Assembly: GCA_021158055.1 (NCBI GenBank)
Contig: JAGGVJ010000036.1
Location: forward strand, 1 to 18,019
Length of the DNA stretch: 18,019 nucleotides
Source of the DNA: Candidatus Iainarchaeum sp.
GTDB lineage: Archaea; Iainarchaeota; Iainarchaeia; JAGGVJ01
Reading direction: 5' to 3'
Position 1 is the stretch's first letter, and each line of letters begins with the position of its first letter. A model generated the notes under the pieces. That model was not told the DNA's origin, searched no databases, and saw nothing but the letters and a program-made list of their open reading frames with translations. Below, one piece after another: positions 1 to 6,599 of the stretch. The position numbers and the translations under genes were made by a program.

Positions 1-25
1 AATTCAATTATGTCTTGTAATCTTA

Positions 26-34
26 TTTTAAATA
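26..34 (+). promoter_or_regulatory. Possible TATA box for the helicase-nuclease gene
   Basis: TTTTAAATA lies about 65-73 bases before the ATG at 99 and would start a transcript near 56, giving a leader of about 40 bases. That fits the Shine-Dalgarno-like GAGG at 87-90, which needs a leader. A second AT-rich stretch at 52-66 could serve instead with a much shorter leader. Assigned by eye only. Confidence 0.35.
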
Positions 35-98
35 CTTTTAATACATTCAGAATATATGCATAAAAACAGTATTTTTGCAAGTAAAAGAGGCCTTCTAA

Positions 99-2813
99 AT
101 GACAATCTCCAAAGAAAAACAACAAATAATCAAAACCTCAGGTAACGTCCTGATAACAGCCAACCCGGGAACCGGTAAAACGTACCTTTTAGCCGCCAAA
201 TACATCTCTTTAATAAAAAAAGATAATTTAAACCCGGAAGACATCTTGTGCCTGACTTTCACAATCAAGGCAAAGCAGGAGATGGAAGAGCGGATCATTG
301 CGTTTCTTGAGGAAGAGGGATTAAACATTAATATTTCAAAGATGAATATCCACACTTTCCATTCGTTTGCCTTGGATAATATTGAGGCAGAGGAAGTGTC
401 GTCAAGCAATTTGTTGCGGTACGTTGTTTTTGATTATATTCGCGAGCACGAGCTTTTGAATTACTCTGATGACTATTTGCTTGAGACCATTGTCCCGTCA
501 ATTGAAAACCACATCAGTTACCTGAAAAACTTCGGGATCCTCCCGCAGGATATTGAGAAGGGCAAGGTGGTGCCTTTCCTGAAGGAAATGAAGAGTTATT
601 CGGTTGACGACCTGATTTTGTTTCTTGACGCGTTCATCGCGATCTACAACCAGTACGAGTCTTCGAAAAAACAAGGGACTTGCGATTACGCGGACATGCT
701 CTTGCAGTTTTTGGACCAGAAAAACAATGAAAAAACAATTTCAAAAAACGAAAAACCCTCTAAACAATTCAAGTACGTGCTGATCGACGAGTTGCAGGAC
801 GTGAACAGGATTGAAGCGGAAATCGCGCTGAAAGTCGCCGAGAACTTCTTCGCGGTAGGGGACAAGAAGCAGGCTATTTTTGGGTTTCAAGGAGGGTCTA
901 TTAAGAACTTTGATCTGTTTTCAGACGCGACAAAGTTCGTGCTGTCCGAAAACAGGCGGTCTACCCAGAATATCCTTGATTTCGCAAAGACAGATTACAT
1001 TAACAGAACACAAGACGAAACGCAAAAACAAGACGTGAAAGAATTAAGGAATTCAGACAACACAAAAGGGGAGAAAGTCACAGTCATTGAGTCAGTGAAA
1101 AAAGAAGTCCCTCAATTGCTTGCAGAGTTATGCAGGGCACACATTGATGAAAGCAAAGAAAAAAGCAAAGAAGAAAACAAGACAAAAAATAAAAAAATTG
1201 CAGTCATCGCACGGACCAACACGCAAGTGGCAAGCTTTTCCAGGTATTTGTCAAGCCAGGGAATAGAGCATTCCTCGACTTCAGTGCAGAGCTCAAGGGA
1301 CGCGCGAAAACATCTGCTTGTGTACCTTAAAGGAATTTTAAGCAATGACATCGAGGACGTAAAAGCTTGCATGTTCACTCCTTTTTTCCCTTCAGGCATC
1401 CGGACGGCTTTTGAGCTGGCCAAAGAATATGAATTGTCGCTTGAAAAAGTGTTTGAGGTTTGCCCTGAGTTCAAAAAAACTCGGGAATCGATCAAGACAG
1501 TGAACGACATTGACCTGCTGTTCAAGAACACCTTGCTTCCGGTTGCGTCCACTTGCGGGAAAGGGTATTTTCTGGCCATTGTCCAGTTGCAGAACCTGCT
1601 TGTTGAAGCGATGGACGCGGTTGATTCAAAACAGCTGATGGATGTCTTTTCTTACATCAATTCAGCAGACCAGACATTGGACGAGACCGCGGTGGAAAAA
1701 GACATCGTGATTACAACCGTGCACAAGTCAAAGGGAAGGGAATACGACCACGCGATTTATGTCCCGAGCAAGACCAGGAATAAGCAGGATTTTGTGAAGG
1801 AAATAGTTCACGCTGTGCTGTGCTCAAAGGGAATCGACGCGTCAATCGAGCTTGAAGAAGAAACCCTGCGGATTGATTTTGTCGCGTATACGCGGGCGAG
1901 AAAAAAGCTTGTGATAATAGCTGAAAACGCACACGAATACCTCAATGATTTCAGCGAGGTGAAAACAGTTGAAGCAACTGAAGAATCAGCGCAGTCAACA
2001 GAAGAAAGGCTAAGACGCGCGTATTCTTTGTTCTTACAGGGAAACGCAACGGATGCAGGTAAATTGCTTCACGTTGAATCCGACTGGCTCAATCCGTTTG
2101 TTGAGGATTATTTCACCGCGTTAAAGCATGTCTCTTTCAGCGGTCTGCCAAAAGAGAACCATTCGTATGAGTACCTTAAAAATCAGGTTCTTCACATCAG
2201 GAGTTATTCAAAAGAAATGGATTTTGGGAACAAGGTCCACAAATGGGCGGAAGACATACTTGACGGCAAGGAAGTGACTGACCAGCACCCGACGGTTGAG
2301 AACATCAAAAAAATTCACAGCAGTATTTTAAGCAGCGGGTTTAAGGTTGAAAGCGTGGAGGATTCGTTCAGGGTAAGACTTTCAGATTTAACCGGTGAAA
2401 AAACAAGTTTGCTGTTCAAGGGAAAAATAGATGCAGTATACAAGAAAGAAGACAAATACTTGATCGTTGACTGGAAGTCAAGCAAAAAAGCAGATAGTGC
2501 GAGTGAATACAGACAGCAGCTTGAAATCTACAAAAGGATGTTTGCGCTGAAAAACAATGTCCCGCTTGAGAATATCAGCGTGGCGATCGGGTTTGTGGCG
2601 CTTCGAAACACAATCAACGACGGCGAAATAAATGGCTTTTTTGACGACAAGCAGCCGGCAAAATCTTCATTTAATACAGTGAAAAAAAGAATCGACAGGT
2701 TTTTGGAATGGCAGCAGGAACCAGGGGTTTTCCTTGAAGAATTGTTCAGCAAGCCGCAGGAAGAGCATTTGTGGCAAGCGTTAAAGGAAGAGTTTGAGCT
2801 TGGTTCTGAATGA
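99..2813 (+). CDS. UvrD/AddA-like superfamily 1 helicase fused to a RecB-family nuclease
   Basis: This 904-residue protein should unwind and cut DNA ends in recombinational repair, in the manner of AddA, RecB or PcrA-nuclease fusions. The helicase motifs appear in order: Q-motif KEKQQIIK near residue 5, Walker A PGTGKT at 23-28, motif Ia (LTFTIKAKQEM), IHTFHSFAL, motif II DELQD near 230, motif III GDKKQAIFGFQGG near 254, ENRRS near 283, motif V TVHKSKGREYD near 540 and motif VI VAYTRARKK near 595. A C-terminal PD-(D/E)XK nuclease follows: a histidine in VHKWAE near 712, GKIDAV near 775, VDWKSSKK near 789 and QQLEIY near 804. The nuclease residues look intact. GAGG at 87-90 supports the ATG. 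No AddB, RecC or Cas4 partner is adjacent, so it may work alone. Family assignment is firm; the exact pathway is inferred. Confidence 0.95.
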   Translation: MTISKEKQQIIKTSGNVLITANPGTGKTYLLAAKYISLIKKDNLNPEDILCLTFTIKAKQEMEERIIAFLEEEGLNINISKMNIHTFHSFALDNIEAEEVSSSNLLRYVVFDYIREHELLNYSDDYLLETIVPSIENHISYLKNFGILPQDIEKGKVVPFLKEMKSYSVDDLILFLDAFIAIYNQYESSKKQGTCDYADMLLQFLDQKNNEKTISKNEKPSKQFKYVLIDELQDVNRIEAEIALKVAENFFAVGDKKQAIFGFQGGSIKNFDLFSDATKFVLSENRRSTQNILDFAKTDYINRTQDETQKQDVKELRNSDNTKGEKVTVIESVKKEVPQLLAELCRAHIDESKEKSKEENKTKNKKIAVIARTNTQVASFSRYLSSQGIEHSSTSVQSSRDARKHLLVYLKGILSNDIEDVKACMFTPFFPSGIRTAFELAKEYELSLEKVFEVCPEFKKTRESIKTVNDIDLLFKNTLLPVASTCGKGYFLAIVQLQNLLVEAMDAVDSKQLMDVFSYINSADQTLDETAVEKDIVITTVHKSKGREYDHAIYVPSKTRNKQDFVKEIVHAVLCSKGIDASIELEEETLRIDFVAYTRARKKLVIIAENAHEYLNDFSEVKTVEATEESAQSTEERLRRAYSLFLQGNATDAGKLLHVESDWLNPFVEDYFTALKHVSFSGLPKENHSYEYLKNQVLHIRSYSKEMDFGNKVHKWAEDILDGKEVTDQHPTVENIKKIHSSILSSGFKVESVEDSFRVRLSDLTGEKTSLLFKGKIDAVYKKEDKYLIVDWKSSKKADSASEYRQQLEIYKRMFALKNNVPLENISVAIGFVALRNTINDGEINGFFDDKQPAKSSFNTVKKRIDRFLEWQQEPGVFLEELFSKPQEEHLWQALKEEFELGSE

Positions 2814-2830
2814 TGTTTTTTTGTTTTAGT
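2814..2830 (+). terminator. T-rich tract after the helicase-nuclease gene
   Basis: A T-rich run (eight consecutive T inside 2814-2830) begins directly after the TGA stop on the coding strand, as expected for archaeal oligo-T termination. No hairpin precedes it. Confidence 0.4.
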
Positions 2831-2849
2831 GTTAGTGTTATTATTATTA

Positions 2850-3413
2850 TTATTTAAAGACTTCTTTCACTAAAGCATCAAATATCCTATAGAGTCTTGT
2901 GCCTGATAATTTATTGGTCATTTCGTCTCTTATTGAAGTGTAATACCATTCAATCTCGTCTTTTGGTGCATTGAATTCACTCCATACGTCAGTGCCGTTG
3001 ATCAGGTCTTCTTTAATTGATGAAAGGTTGGCGTGTTTATCAGCTAAAAATATTAAAAGTTGTTCTTCAGTGCCGTTTTTTATGTTTTGAATGGAGTGGG
3101 TTTTTCGTTGTTTCCAGGAAGCTTTTTGTTCTGCATCACTTGCATCGGGTGTGTTTCCGGGTTCAGTGCAAAAACGCACTAACTCTAAAACATCGGGTCC
3201 AAAATCATTCAACAGGTCTGTTTCTGAATAAGCGGTGTCTTCAAGCGTGTCGTGAAGTATGCCTGCGACAATTACTGTTTCATTTTTTGTTTCATACATT
3301 AAGTATTTTGCAACATCCAGGATGTGCACAAAATAAGGGCAATCGGTTATTTTTCTGGCCTGGCCTTTATGTGCTTCATACGCAGTTGACAGTGCTTTTT
3401 CAATTATGTCCAT
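2850..3413 (-). CDS. HD-domain phosphohydrolase, MESH1/SpoT-hydrolase-like
   Basis: The 187-residue protein matches the small stand-alone (p)ppGpp hydrolase (MESH1) group of HD enzymes. Visible elements are AHKGQARK (15-22), PYFVH with H30, the HD pair H54-D55 inside ILHDTLEDT (E58 and D59 match the hydrolytic ED of the family), and the distal aspartate and asparagine in LADKHANL (D125, N129). Length is close to metazoan MESH1 (about 180). Known members cleave the 3'-pyrophosphate of ppGpp or the 2'-phosphate of NADPH; which applies here cannot be read from the sequence. No synthetase domain is fused. It begins five bases after the stop of a 40-codon ORF (3419-3541), so the two are probably co-transcribed. 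The stop region is a run of five in-frame TAA codons. Confidence 0.88.
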   Translation of the reverse strand: MDIIEKALSTAYEAHKGQARKITDCPYFVHILDVAKYLMYETKNETVIVAGILHDTLEDTAYSETDLLNDFGPDVLELVRFCTEPGNTPDASDAEQKASWKQRKTHSIQNIKNGTEEQLLIFLADKHANLSSIKEDLINGTDVWSEFNAPKDEIEWYYTSIRDEMTNKLSGTRLYRIFDALVKEVFK

Positions 3414-3418
3414 ATTGC

Positions 3419-3541
3419 TTATTTGTGTTTTAAAATTAATAAATCTGCCCTATTTTTTGATAAGGAATCGAGATCATGCATTTTACGGGATTTAAGTTCT
3501 TGAAGCAGGTCTTTGCTGACTTGAATTGATGTTGCATTCAT
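3419..3541 (-). CDS. 40-residue antitoxin-like small ORF, possibly truncated
   Basis: An ATG at 3541 opens 40 codons ending in TAA. The first 23 residues (TSIQVSKDLLQELKSRKMHD and following) resemble the N-terminal strand and helix of short archaeal VapB-type ribbon-helix-helix antitoxins. The usual continuation with a SYEEVIxxLIE-type helix is missing; instead the frame runs through LSKNRADLLILKHK and stops. It could be a decayed antitoxin, a frameshifted one, or a genuine micro-protein. No toxin is beside it; the nearest PIN protein is 13 kb away. The five-base spacing to the HD gene suggests co-transcription. Family resemblance is from memory and covers few residues. Confidence 0.45.
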   Translation of the reverse strand: MNATSIQVSKDLLQELKSRKMHDLDSLSKNRADLLILKHK

Positions 3542-3580
3542 GGCAAGTATGTAAGTTTTTATCGTGCGTAAATATTTCAG

Positions 3581-4207
3581 TTACATAAAATAAACTGTTT
3601 TTGATATTAATTTCCCTTCCAGCAGATTATTTTTTACTTCGTATTTGCGCCCGAATTTTTCAAGCTCTGTCAAGTCAAAGTTTACGGGTATTCTTAAGAT
3701 GACTTTTGAAAAATGCTTAAATGCAAGTTTCAGTATGTCTTGTCCGTTTGGCGAAAAATTTTCAAGCTTGAAACTTTGAAGAGCAGCGTAGTCCGGACCG
3801 CCCCAAGGCGGGTCTAAAAATATGGCTTCTGCAGATATTTTTGGCGCTTCTTTAAAAAAATCCCCGTGAATGAATTCAATTTTGTCCTGTACCTGATATA
3901 TTTCGGAATTGTTTTTCGCCATTTTCAGCCGGTTTTCATCAATTTCAATCAGATAAACTTTTTTGCAATATCTGGCAAATGCAATTGAATTGCCCCCAAC
4001 ACAGCCAAAAGCGTCAACAATCGTATCGCAGTTAATTAATTTTGCCTGTTTTAAAGCCACTTTTTCAGGGGTAACGGAAAATAACGCGGTTTTATCAATT
4101 TGGATTCCCTTGTCAAACTTTGAAAAATAAAGATATCGTTTATCTCAGTATCTCTGCAATTCTTTGCCGTATGGGCATTTATTTTTATCAGCGTTAGAAT
4201 TTGCCAT
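3581..4207 (-). pseudogene. TGS1-like RNA cap guanine-N2 methyltransferase, interrupted by an in-frame UGA
   Basis: From ATG 4207 to TAA 3581 the frame encodes a 208-codon trimethylguanosine-synthase-type SAM methyltransferase with one in-frame TGA at codon 21 (4145-4147). The family signature runs straight across it: RY*DKRYLYFSKFDKG, then LFSVTPEK, then motif I DAFGCVGGNSIAFA, the acidic IEIDENRLKMAKNN, DKIEFIHGDF and the catalytic DPPWGGPDY. In human and yeast TGS1 the interrupted position is Trp (KYW), so TGG to TGA is the simplest change. Trp elsewhere is TGG, including in DPPWGG of this same frame. Translation could restart at GTG 4060, leaving 159 residues, but without the SVTPEK segment that helps bind substrate. 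Motif I reads F-G-C-V-G-G where human TGS1 has F-C-G-V-G-G. Archaeal homologues are of unknown RNA substrate. The break may be real decay, recoding or a sequence error. Confidence 0.85.
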
Positions 4208-4298
4208 TTAATTTTCTTGTTTATTTTTGTATTGAATTTTGACTTGAAAAACTTTTTTGTGCCTGATAAAATTGCGCTCATTTTAACCTGTCCATCTT

Positions 4299-4889
4299 TC
4301 AATCTTTGATGGTTTCTTTTTTTCTCGACTCAAGTTCCTCGCGTGCCATCTTTTTAGCGGTTTTTGAATAAAAATAATCCGCGTGTTCAATTTTTGAGTT
4401 CAACTGGCCATAACGGGCTTCAGGCGAAATATTGCTTCTGGTCACGTCTGCTTTAAAACCGACACTGGAAAAGCACCATAATTTATCGGCATCCCGGACC
4501 AGGCCATCTTCTTTTGAAATGAACCCTTTCCTGGTGTCATGTTCTGAAATTATTTCCAGGATATCCCTGACTGAATCAATGGGGTAATGCACTTTATTCA
4601 GGATCTCTCCCGCAAGTTTTACGCCTTTTTCCTGGTGCTCGTATCTCACAGCCAGTATTTCTTCAGCTGTTGCGCCTTTTTTAAAGATGATAAATCTTTT
4701 TTCACGGGGCATCTGGCTCCAGCCGACATCATGCAGGATTATTGCTGGTATGATGATATTTTCATTTCCCTTTTCCACTTTCATTAATTTTTTTACGTAG
4801 CTGAGCAGAATTTCAATGTGCCCTTTATCATTGCGCTTATTCTGGTAGGGTAAAGCGAGATCAAAAATTTTTTCAAATATTTCTTTCAT
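4299..4889 (-). CDS. HD-domain phosphohydrolase (second, distinct from the MESH1-like one)
   Basis: A 196-residue metal-dependent phosphohydrolase. The ligands are recognisable: H24 (KGHIEILLSYV), the H53-D54 pair in ILHDVGW, H85 (YEHQEKGVKLA), H117 (SEHDTRKG) and D133 or D135 (VRDADKL). The extra histidines are typical of HD proteins of the YedJ-like group, which act on nucleotides or phosphorylated small molecules; the substrate is not known. ATG 4889 is chosen because an AT-rich TATA-like stretch lies near 4908-4918. The TGA stop lies 91 bases before the methyltransferase start, so the cluster may be transcribed together. Confidence 0.85.
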   Translation of the reverse strand: MKEIFEKIFDLALPYQNKRNDKGHIEILLSYVKKLMKVEKGNENIIIPAIILHDVGWSQMPREKRFIIFKKGATAEEILAVRYEHQEKGVKLAGEILNKVHYPIDSVRDILEIISEHDTRKGFISKEDGLVRDADKLWCFSSVGFKADVTRSNISPEARYGQLNSKIEHADYFYSKTAKKMAREELESRKKETIKD

Positions 4890-5031
4890 GCATCATCTAA
4901 AGAGTTTACAAATACTTAATGCATTAGTTTTTATTTCGTTTAATGGCGGAAATATGCACTGAAAGACATCAGTCATTGTCTAAGCAATAAACCCGGTTTT
5001 CGCAGGGTGTTCGCCCGGCCGTTTTACATTG

Positions 5032-5382
5032 TTACATCCTGCTATTTTCCCTGATGCTGTTGATGATCCCTGTGATATCCCCGCTTGCTTTCCAGAACGT
5101 TACGGAAACCTCATCAAAGGGGTTGGCGTGGATGTGAAATTTATGCGGGGGAATGTCAATTGATTCGCCTTCATTTAAAACGACTTCTTTGACTGCTTCA
5201 TTTTCTTCAAATAGTTTCATGACACATTTTCCCGTAAGTTGAAACAATGATTTGGGAACAGGCCGGTTGTGTTTTGATAATTCTTGTTTAGGATCCAGTT
5301 CCAATGTTCCGACACTTAACTTTTCATCAGAAAAAGCAATCATGATACTGCCTTGCGCTATATTGTATTTTTCGAATTCCAT
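5032..5382 (-). CDS. Cupin-fold protein
   Basis: A 116-residue single-domain cupin. The order of strands and the proline- and glycine-rich turns are typical: LELDPKQELSKHNRP as a degenerate first motif, QLTGKCVMKLFE, then LNEGESIDIPPHKFHIHAN as the second motif. The first motif has one histidine instead of H-x-H and lacks the usual glutamate spacing, so metal binding is uncertain. The later histidines in HKFHIH could still hold a metal. Substrate unknown: cupins of this size include sugar isomerases, dioxygenases and small-molecule binding proteins. It is divergent from the NUDIX gene, and 10-bp repeats overlap its promoter, suggesting a controlled gene. Confidence 0.8.
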   Translation of the reverse strand: MEFEKYNIAQGSIMIAFSDEKLSVGTLELDPKQELSKHNRPVPKSLFQLTGKCVMKLFEENEAVKEVVLNEGESIDIPPHKFHIHANPFDEVSVTFWKASGDITGIINSIRENSRM

Positions 5383-5390
5383 GATATCAC

Positions 5391-5420
5391 TTGATATGAT
5401 TTGATGTGATTTGATTTAAA
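5391..5420. repeat. Three phased 10-bp repeats, TTGATRTGAT-like
   Basis: TTGATATGAT, TTGATGTGAT and TTGATTTAAA follow each other with a period of exactly 10 bases, preceded by the related ATGATATCAC that overlaps the cupin start. One repeat per helical turn places all copies on one DNA face, over the predicted transcription start and TATA box of the cupin gene. An operator is a reasonable guess. Confidence 0.55.
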
Positions 5421-5422
5421 TA
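5413..5422 (-). promoter_or_regulatory. TATA box of the cupin gene
   Basis: Read on the minus strand this is TATTTAAATC, a good archaeal TATA box about 35 bases before ATG 5382, predicting a leader of only about 9 bases. Confidence 0.55.
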
Positions 5423-5435
5423 GTTTTGTCAGACA

Positions 5436-5452
5436 GTTGGTGGGCGACCAAC
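5436..5452. promoter_or_regulatory. Perfect 6-bp inverted repeat in the divergent promoter region
   Basis: GTTGGT and ACCAAC flank a 5-base spacer (GGGCG), placed between the cupin and NUDIX promoters. It could be a regulator site for either gene. A similar GGTTGGTGG run precedes argF but is not an inverted repeat. Confidence 0.4.
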
Positions 5453-5499
5453 CAAATGCAGTTTCAAAGAAATCGCGGGGTTTGCGGATGGTACCAAAA

Positions 5500-5509
5500 T
5501 ATTTTTATA
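5500..5509 (+). promoter_or_regulatory. TATA box of the NUDIX gene
   Basis: TATTTTTATA is centred about 27 bases before ATG 5532, so the transcript would begin at or next to the start codon (leaderless). Confidence 0.55.
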
Positions 5510-5531
5510 ACAAGCGAATCAAACGATTATC

Positions 5532-5981
5532 ATGACTGAAAAAATCAAGGTTATCTGTGCTAATTTAATAGAAGATAACGGCAAAATACTTCTTGTAAGG
5601 GAAACAAAAGAAATAGCAAGAGACAAGTACAACTTTCCGGCCGGAAGGCTTGAGGGAAACGAAAGCATAGTTGAAGGGGCTGTCAGGGAAGCAAAAGAAG
5701 AAACAGGGCTGGACGTCAGACCCGTGCGAATCATCGGGATTTACCAGAAACCAGATTCAAAACAAGAAAATAATGTAACAATAATAGTCTTTAGATCAGA
5801 AATAGTGTCGGGAAAAATAACCGCGTCAGAAGAACACCCTGAAGTAAAGTTTTTTTCGCGCGATGAAATCAGCGGGTTAAACAAAAAAGGGTCGCTTAGA
5901 AGTTCGTATATAACCAAGGCAATGCAGGACTCTGACAACAAGCAGGCTGTCGACCTTTCTTTCCTAAAAATACTGGAGTGA
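5532..5981 (+). CDS. NUDIX hydrolase
   Basis: A 149-residue NUDIX pyrophosphohydrolase. The NUDIX box is complete at residues 38-60: G38, E44 and R52-E53-x3-E57 followed by T-G-L, with the metal-binding REAKEE core. The fold is canonical, beginning with VICANLIEDNGKILLVRE and ending with a strand containing EVKFFSRDEI. Substrate cannot be told; the family cleaves nucleoside diphosphates linked to another group (ADP-ribose, modified NTPs, NDP-sugars). The leaderless promoter supports ATG 5532. It converges with nadM, only 43 bases apart, and both act on nucleotides, but they are on opposite strands and are not co-transcribed. Confidence 0.92.
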   Translation: MTEKIKVICANLIEDNGKILLVRETKEIARDKYNFPAGRLEGNESIVEGAVREAKEETGLDVRPVRIIGIYQKPDSKQENNVTIIVFRSEIVSGKITASEEHPEVKFFSRDEISGLNKKGSLRSSYITKAMQDSDNKQAVDLSFLKILE

Positions 5982-6024
5982 AAATACCACTGCAAAGAGC
6001 CGTTTGCTGCAAAATTTTAGCATT

Positions 6025-6510
6025 TTATCTGTCTTCGATGAACTGCGCGATTTTTTCAGGCACAAGATGTTTCCACTCAATGTTTTCTTTGATGTTCTGC
6101 CTTATTTTTGTGGAGCTGATCCCGTCAAAGATTTCAATGTCCTGCACTTTGTATCCTTTTGACAAAAAAAGCGCCTTTACAAAAGCGTTTCCTGTGAAAA
6201 CCACCTCAAAGTCAGGGCATGCGCGCTCAATGCTTTCCATCCATTCGCCGTGGCTTTGGCAGTCTTTGATTGGGACAATAAAGTATCTGTTTCCGGGTAT
6301 TTTTGCATCTTCAAGCGCGGCTTCAATCATTTCAGTCCTTTGCTTTGCGCTGAAAGGGTTTTTGGAAGTGTTTTCATCCTGAGCGCTCCCGATTATAATA
6401 ACCAGTTTTTCACACGCTTCAAGGATCCTTTCAACTGCCTTCAGGTGGCCGTTGTGAAACGGCTGGAATCTTCCTATAAAAAGCCCTGTTTTTGGTTCTT
6501 CTTTTTCCAT
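6025..6510 (-). CDS. nadM: Nicotinamide-nucleotide adenylyltransferase, archaeal NadM type
   Basis: This transfers AMP from ATP to nicotinamide mononucleotide to form NAD+, the last step of NAD biosynthesis and salvage. Seen in the sequence: the nucleotidyltransferase motif GRFQPFHNGH near the N-terminus, IIIGSAQDENTSKNPFSAKQR, and the C-terminal ISSTKIR corresponding to the ISxTxxR signature. At 161 residues it has the length of archaeal NadM and no fused NUDIX domain. I chose ATG 6510 because an AT-rich GATTAAAAG lies about 27 bases upstream (leaderless); a GTG at 6519 would add three residues. It follows argF on the same strand after 89 bases and may also be read from that transcript. Confidence 0.92.
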   Translation of the reverse strand: MEKEEPKTGLFIGRFQPFHNGHLKAVERILEACEKLVIIIGSAQDENTSKNPFSAKQRTEMIEAALEDAKIPGNRYFIVPIKDCQSHGEWMESIERACPDFEVVFTGNAFVKALFLSKGYKVQDIEIFDGISSTKIRQNIKENIEWKHLVPEKIAQFIEDR

Positions 6511-6599
6511 CAAAGACACAAACCTGTTAGTTTCTTTTAATCTTTTTCTTTTGCAGCCTGCTCGATTTTGCCGTCTGTTTCACAGTCTTTTGCCACTTT

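Noticed and set aside
1112-1579. Long open frame opposite the helicase gene (and similar antisense frames under argF and argG)
   Set aside because: Antisense shadows of well-conserved genes with no protein-like motifs.
99-2813. The helicase-nuclease as part of a defence island
   Set aside because: The fusion resembles housekeeping recombination enzymes, and no other defence gene is adjacent.
4051-4302. An 83-codon minus-strand ORF (TTG start) between the second HD gene and the methyltransferase
   Set aside because: It overlaps the reconstructed N-terminus of the TGS1-like frame in another phase, where clear family motifs lie; its own sequence is low-complexity and Lys-rich with no recognised motif.
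4917-4926. 10-base palindrome TAATGCATTA upstream of the second HD gene
   Set aside because: Short AT-rich palindromes are expected by chance here; position relative to the promoter is not distinctive.
4943-4990. A 15-codon plus-strand ORF in the gap between the second HD gene and the cupin gene
   Set aside because: Length is within chance expectation; no recognisable sequence.
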